From Rhizobacter sp. (lineage in GTDB: Bacteria > Pseudomonadota > Gammaproteobacteria > Burkholderiales > Burkholderiaceae_C): 7,745 nucleotides of DNA. The translations under genes were made by a program, and so were the position numbers. Below are positions 4,954 to 7,745 of this stretch, piece after piece (the stretch's first letter is position 1; each line of letters begins with the position of its first letter). The stretch spans positions 1-7,745 of the forward strand of contig JANYBE010000061.1 of the NCBI GenBank assembly GCA_025360945.1, read 5' to 3'. Under the pieces are notes generated by a model. That model was not told the origin of the DNA and did not search any database. It saw only the letters and a list, made by a program, of their open reading frames with translations.

Positions 4954-5730
4954 ATGGCCGCCTTCGAAACCGAACGCGTGCTCAGCGTTCACCACTGGAA
5001 CGAGTCGCTGTTCACCTTCACCTGCACCCGATCGGCGAGCCTGCGCTTTGAGAGCGGCCACTTCGTGATGGTCGGACTGATGGTCGACGGCAAGGCGCTG
5101 ATGCGCGCCTACAGCATCGCCAGCGCGCACTACGAGGAGACGCTCGAATTCTTCAGCATCAAGGTCGCCGACGGTCCTTTGACCTCGAGGCTGCAACACC
5201 TGAGCGTCGGCGACGAGGTGCTGATCGGTCGCAAGCCGACCGGCACGCTGGTGCTGTCGGACCTGCTACCCGGCCGGCACCTGTACCTGTTCGCCACCGG
5301 CACAGGCCTTGCGCCATTCCTGAGCATCATCCGAGATCCGGACACCTACGAGCGTTTCGAAAAGGTCGTCCTTGTGCATGGCGTGCGCGTCGGCAGCGAA
5401 CTCGCGTATGCCAAGTTCATCGAGTCCGAACTGCCGCACCACGACTACCTTGGCCAACAGGTGCGTGACAAGCTCGTCTACTACCCGACAGTGACGCGCG
5501 AAACGTTTCGCAATCAGGGCCGGCTCACAACGTTGATCGAGAACGGCAAGCTATGCAGCGATATCGGCCTGCCCCCGATCAACCCAGCCACCGACCGCGC
5601 GATGATCTGCGGCGGCCCGGCGATGCTGAAGGACCTGCGCGTCGTGCTCGACAACCAGGGCCTCCAGATCTCCAAGGGCATCGGGCAGGCCGGGCACTAC
5701 GTGATCGAGCGCGCGTTCGTCGAGAAGTAA
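4954..5730 (+). CDS. fpr: Ferredoxin/flavodoxin--NADP+ reductase
   Basis: A 258-residue FAD enzyme that moves electrons between NADPH and ferredoxin or flavodoxin, supporting Fe-S assembly, oxidative-stress defence and reductive pathways. The N-terminal FAD-binding barrel carries the flavin motif R51-A-Y-S54 (RAYSIAS) and the SGHFVMVGL strand. The C-terminal NADP domain carries GTGLAPF (116-122), the VHGVR strand, YYPTVTRE (176-183) and C219-GGPAML. The protein ends in AFVEK, matching the bacterial Fpr subclass in which the tail packs near the flavin. Length and motif order are typical of a complete proteobacterial Fpr of about 258 residues. The start is chosen from the MAAFETERVLSV homology; the ribosome-binding site is poor. 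The stop codon directly abuts the ATG of the DedA-rhodanese gene, so the two are probably co-transcribed and translationally coupled. Confidence 0.94.
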   Translation: MAAFETERVLSVHHWNESLFTFTCTRSASLRFESGHFVMVGLMVDGKALMRAYSIASAHYEETLEFFSIKVADGPLTSRLQHLSVGDEVLIGRKPTGTLVLSDLLPGRHLYLFATGTGLAPFLSIIRDPDTYERFEKVVLVHGVRVGSELAYAKFIESELPHHDYLGQQVRDKLVYYPTVTRETFRNQGRLTTLIENGKLCSDIGLPPINPATDRAMICGGPAMLKDLRVVLDNQGLQISKGIGQAGHYVIERAFVEK

Positions 5731-6660
5731 ATGGAACTGCTGCTGCGTCTGATCACCGAATACGGGCTGCTGCTCGTGTTCGCCGGCGTGCTTGTCGAGC
5801 AACTCGGCGTGCCACTGCCTGCCTACCCGCTGCTGATGCTCACCAGCGCGCTCGCGGCGCGCGGACAGTTCAGCGTCATCGCCTTGCTGGTCACGGCCGT
5901 GTCCGCCTGCCTGATTGCCGACTTCGTTTGGTACCAGATCGGCCGCGCTCTCGGCCGGCGCGTGCTGCGGGTGCTATGCCGCATCTCGCTCTCGCCCGAC
6001 GGCTGCGTGCGCCAGACCGAGTCGGTGTTCACGCGCTTCGGTCCGGCCTCGCTGATGGTGGCCAAGTTCGTGCCGGGCTTCGCCTCGGTGGCAACTGCGC
6101 TGGCCGGTGCGATGCGCATCCGGCGTGCGCCGTTCTTGCTGTTCGACCTAATCGGCGCGACGCTGTGGGTCGGCGCCGCGCTCGCGCTTGGCCGGCTGTT
6201 TACGCCGGCGATTGACGACGTCGTCGACACACTCGCACGGCTCGGGCGCTGGGGTTTGATACTGATCGCGCTCGCATTAACCTTGTTTGTCGCGGTTAAA
6301 TGGTGGCAGCGCCACCGCTTCAATGTGCAGCTGCGCATGGCCCGCGTGTCACCCGCTGCGCTGGCTGCGCTGCTCGACAGCGGCGAGCGGCCGTTGATCG
6401 TCGATGTGCGCTCCATGGCTTCGCGCGACGAAGGCCGCATTCCGGGCGCCGTGACGGTGCAGGGCGACACCGAAGCGCCCGAACTCGATGCGCACCCGAA
6501 GGATGCGCTGATCATCGTCTACTGCGCATGCCCGAACGATGCGTCCGCAGTGATCGCAGCGCGCAAGCTGCTCGAACGTGGGTTTAGCAATGTGCGGCCG
6601 CTGGCGGGAGGTTTCGACGCATGGGTGGCGATGGGGCGCGGCGTGGAGCAGTCCGCCTGA
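5731..6660 (+). CDS. DedA-family membrane protein fused to a C-terminal rhodanese domain
   Basis: A 309-residue two-domain protein. Residues 1 to about 195 form a DedA (SNARE-associated/VTT) inner-membrane domain: hydrophobic helices, the VEQLGVPLPAYPLLMLTSAL entry motif, FVWYQIGRALGRR, and FTRFGPASLMVAKFVPGFAS followed by an ALAGA segment. DedA proteins are linked to envelope integrity, membrane potential and lipid-carrier flipping. In the PG motif the usual Arg before F-x-PG is Lys here (K112). After a WWQRHRF junction, residues about 205-305 form a cytoplasmic rhodanese domain with IVDVRS, HPKDALIIVYCACPND and GGFDAW; C265 aligns with the persulfide-carrying Cys and C267 is a second nearby Cys. 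DedA-rhodanese fusions are known in Proteobacteria, but their substrate is not established. It starts at the base after the fpr stop codon, and no clear Shine-Dalgarno sequence is present, which fits translational coupling. Confidence 0.93.
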   Translation: MELLLRLITEYGLLLVFAGVLVEQLGVPLPAYPLLMLTSALAARGQFSVIALLVTAVSACLIADFVWYQIGRALGRRVLRVLCRISLSPDGCVRQTESVFTRFGPASLMVAKFVPGFASVATALAGAMRIRRAPFLLFDLIGATLWVGAALALGRLFTPAIDDVVDTLARLGRWGLILIALALTLFVAVKWWQRHRFNVQLRMARVSPAALAALLDSGERPLIVDVRSMASRDEGRIPGAVTVQGDTEAPELDAHPKDALIIVYCACPNDASAVIAARKLLERGFSNVRPLAGGFDAWVAMGRGVEQSA

Positions 6661-6662
6661 AT

Positions 6663-6700
6663 GGGGGCGGCCGCGAGGCATATGCCCCGCGGCCGCCTCC
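6663..6700. terminator. Bidirectional terminator-like nested palindrome
   Basis: The perfect 10-bp arms GGCGGCCGCG (6666-6675) and CGCGGCCGCC (6688-6697) extend to 13 pairs (6663-6675 with 6688-6700) with one wobble. The enclosed loop contains a second palindrome, GGCATATGCC (6677-6686), so the whole element folds as an almost continuous hairpin. It lies three bases past the dedA-rhodanese stop and 18 bases beyond the csbD stop, between convergent genes. A strong T-run is lacking on both sides, so termination efficiency is uncertain. Confidence 0.6.
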
Positions 6701-6717
6701 ACGGCAGGCCCGCCGAT

Positions 6718-6930
6718 TTATCGACGGATCGTGGGATTGGCGTGGTCGCTGCGCTTGACCGCGTCTTTCACGTCTTCCTTGATATTGCCGTAGGTCGCCT
6801 CCGCCTTGCCGGTGGCCTTGTCGATCTGGCCCTCGACTTCCAGCTTCTTGTTGCCCACCACCTTGCCGGCGGTTTCCTTGACGCTGCCCTTGGCCTGCTC
6901 GATGCGGCCCTTGACTTGATCCTTGTTCAT
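6718..6930 (-). CDS. CsbD-like stress response protein
   Basis: A 70-residue, highly charged, Lys/Glu-rich protein of the CsbD family. The start MNKDQVKGRIEQAKGSVKET and the GKVVGNKKLEVEGQIDKATG segment are the family's paired K-G-x-x-x-x-A-K-G repeats, predicted to form a short helical bundle. CsbD is a general-stress protein of unknown mechanism, originally known as a sigma-B-dependent gene in Bacillus and common in Proteobacteria, where it often accompanies envelope and osmotic stress genes. Length is typical (about 60-70 residues). The start at 6930 has AAGGAA about five bases upstream. It is convergent with the dedA-rhodanese gene and shares the palindrome at 6663-6700. It follows nnrU on the same strand with a 104-base gap that contains a possible hairpin, so separate transcription is likely. 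Confidence in the family is high; the molecular role is unknown. Confidence 0.92.
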   Translation of the reverse strand: MNKDQVKGRIEQAKGSVKETAGKVVGNKKLEVEGQIDKATGKAEATYGNIKEDVKDAVKRSDHANPTIRR

Positions 6931-6965
6931 CGCGATTCCTTTTCAGAGAGTGGGGGACACGACTG

Positions 6966-7004
6966 TGCCGACGCGGGCCGCAAGGGTCTGTCGGGCGCGC
7001 GGCA
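6966..7004. other. Imperfect hairpin between nnrU and csbD
   Basis: TGCCG (6966-6970) plus CGCG (6972-6975) can pair with CGCG (6996-6999) plus CGGCA (7000-7004), with one bulged A at 6971 and a 20-base loop. On the minus strand this lies about 30 bases past the nnrU stop, but the T-run (complement of AAAATGT) precedes the stem rather than follows it. A terminator role is therefore doubtful; a csbD leader structure is another option. Confidence 0.3.
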
Positions 7005-7034
7005 AAATGTCTGTAGGACTAGTCGGACGGACGC

Positions 7035-7610
7035 TCAGTGCAGTGGCGACACGCCGATCAACCACAGGTGCACGCCCACCAGAAATGCCGCGTAAACGCC
7101 CAGGCCGCCGATCAACGCGATGGCGTCGTTGAACGCCGACGGCGGCGCTCCCGGCACCACGCGCGGCACCGCGCGGCGCTTGGTCGAGATGCGATCCAGC
7201 ACCGCCCAGGCGAGGAACGAGCCGAACAGCAGCACATCGAGCAGCGTGCCGTTGGCGAGCAAATGCGCAGTGGCCCAGATCTTCACGCTCAATAGCATCG
7301 GGTGCTTCGCAGCAGTCTTGATGCGCCCCGGCAGGTAGGCCGCGAGAAACAAAGGGAACACCGGCAGCATCAGCGCGATAGCGATGTGGCGCAAGATTGT
7401 CGGCGGCGTGTAGAGCACCACGGGCGATTGCCGCGCGAGTCCGTAGCCGTAGACCAGCAGCGCGAAGCCGATGATCGAGACGACGGCGTACAGACCCTTC
7501 CACGTGGGTTCGCCGCGCCGTGCAATCTGCGCCTCACGCCACGCAGGGGCTGCGATGGCCACCGAATGGATGCCCAGGAAAATCACCAGACCGGCAATAA
7601 AAAACAGCAT
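7035..7610 (-). CDS. nnrU: NnrU family integral membrane protein
   Basis: A 191-residue inner-membrane protein with about five or six hydrophobic helices (roughly 1-20, 40-60, 75-95, 113-138 and 163-187). The family signature is clear: HPMLLSVKIWATAHLLANGT at residues 103-122, with H103, H116, N120 and G121, followed by a LFGSFLAWAVLDRIS segment. NnrU was first described next to nitric-oxide/nitrite reduction genes in alphaproteobacteria and is related to the membrane enzymes of carotenoid isomerisation (15-cis-zeta-carotene isomerase, Z-ISO); conserved His residues may bind heme in that relative. Its biochemical role in bacteria remains unclear, and no denitrification gene lies in this window. 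ATG at 7610 is preceded by AGGAG at seven-base spacing. The 14 bases covering the ribosome-binding site, spacer and start are identical to those of the usp gene. Length is typical, so the gene is complete. Confidence 0.92.
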   Translation of the reverse strand: MLFFIAGLVIFLGIHSVAIAAPAWREAQIARRGEPTWKGLYAVVSIIGFALLVYGYGLARQSPVVLYTPPTILRHIAIALMLPVFPLFLAAYLPGRIKTAAKHPMLLSVKIWATAHLLANGTLLDVLLFGSFLAWAVLDRISTKRRAVPRVVPGAPPSAFNDAIALIGGLGVYAAFLVGVHLWLIGVSPLH

Positions 7611-7681
7611 GACGCGCTCCTTGTCGAAGCGCGCAGTCTAGCGAAGGGCAGAGCGCCGGTCCGCCCCAAGCCGGCCCGCAT

Positions 7682-7722
7682 CCCCTCGGGGGGGTCGGTG
7701 AACGTCTTCGTTCGCCGAGGGG
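7682..7722. repeat. GC-rich extragenic palindrome, REP-like or terminator
   Basis: Outer arms CCCCTCGG (7682-7689) and CCGAGGGG (7715-7722) are perfectly complementary. Inside, TCGGTGAACG (7695-7704) pairs with CGTTCGCCGA (7709-7718) around a TCTT loop, with one wobble. The two pairings overlap and so compete. A second short inverted repeat, GCCGG/CCGGC (7655-7659, 7671-7675), lies nearby. The layout resembles GC-rich intergenic palindromes that recur in Burkholderiales genomes. On the plus strand a modest T-rich stretch (ACTTTCTTGATT) follows, so it may instead terminate a neighbouring transcript. Confidence 0.55.
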
Positions 7723-7745
7723 GCTCTACGACTTTCTTGATTAGC

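Noticed and set aside
4196..5068. 290-codon plus-strand frame opposite the universal stress protein
   Set aside because: Ser/Thr/Ala-rich shadow of usp that also runs into the start of fpr in another frame; no family match.
5553..6215. 220-codon plus-strand frame spanning the fpr/dedA boundary
   Set aside because: Arg/Ala/Pro-rich out-of-frame reading of two well-supported genes.
6661..7095. 144-codon plus-strand frame starting right after the dedA-rhodanese stop
   Set aside because: It begins inside the terminator palindrome and reads antisense to csbD, whose own sequence is an unambiguous family match.

Overview
The window looks like a piece of a GC-rich betaproteobacterial chromosome, most likely order Burkholderiales. 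The basis is a Burkholderia-type porin, AcnB- and DctP-like gene fragments, and an NnrU, CsbD and DedA-rhodanese gene set that read like homologues from that group. No species can be named from sequence alone. No RNA gene, CRISPR array, complete insertion sequence or transposase was found.

Left part (1-1803). The left edge carries two truncated genes that run into each other at about 127-133: an internal piece of aconitase B (plus strand) and the first 51 codons of a TRAP-transporter solute-binding protein (minus strand). Next comes a complete minus-strand outer-membrane porin with a signal peptide, a short N-terminal coiled coil and a run of eight G in one loop codon tract. A hairpin downstream of it is a likely terminator.

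Middle part (1804-4419). This is a decayed zone. It holds a long stretch with no convincing gene, the C-terminal third of an amidohydrolase broken by a frameshift, an intact YdeI/OmdA-family gene, and the remains of a HigB-HigA type toxin-antitoxin pair. The toxin has lost most of its sequence, and the antitoxin has indels and an amber stop. One intact gene among at least two wrecked loci suggests an old insertion or deletion hotspot.

Right part (4420-7745). This part is intact, dense and uniformly GC-rich. A universal stress protein gene (minus) is divergent from a two-gene plus-strand unit: a ferredoxin/flavodoxin-NADP reductase, followed with no spacer by a DedA membrane protein fused to a rhodanese domain. 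That unit ends in a strong nested palindrome shared with a convergent CsbD-like stress gene. An NnrU-family membrane protein gene lies upstream of csbD on the same strand, and a GC-rich palindrome closes the window. Together these genes suggest a redox/envelope stress neighbourhood, though that link is inferred from position and family only.

I found no clearly new defence or metabolic system. The observations most worth checking are the acnB/dctP junction, the coupling of fpr to the DedA-rhodanese fusion, the poly-G tract and coiled coil of the porin, and the decayed toxin-antitoxin pair.
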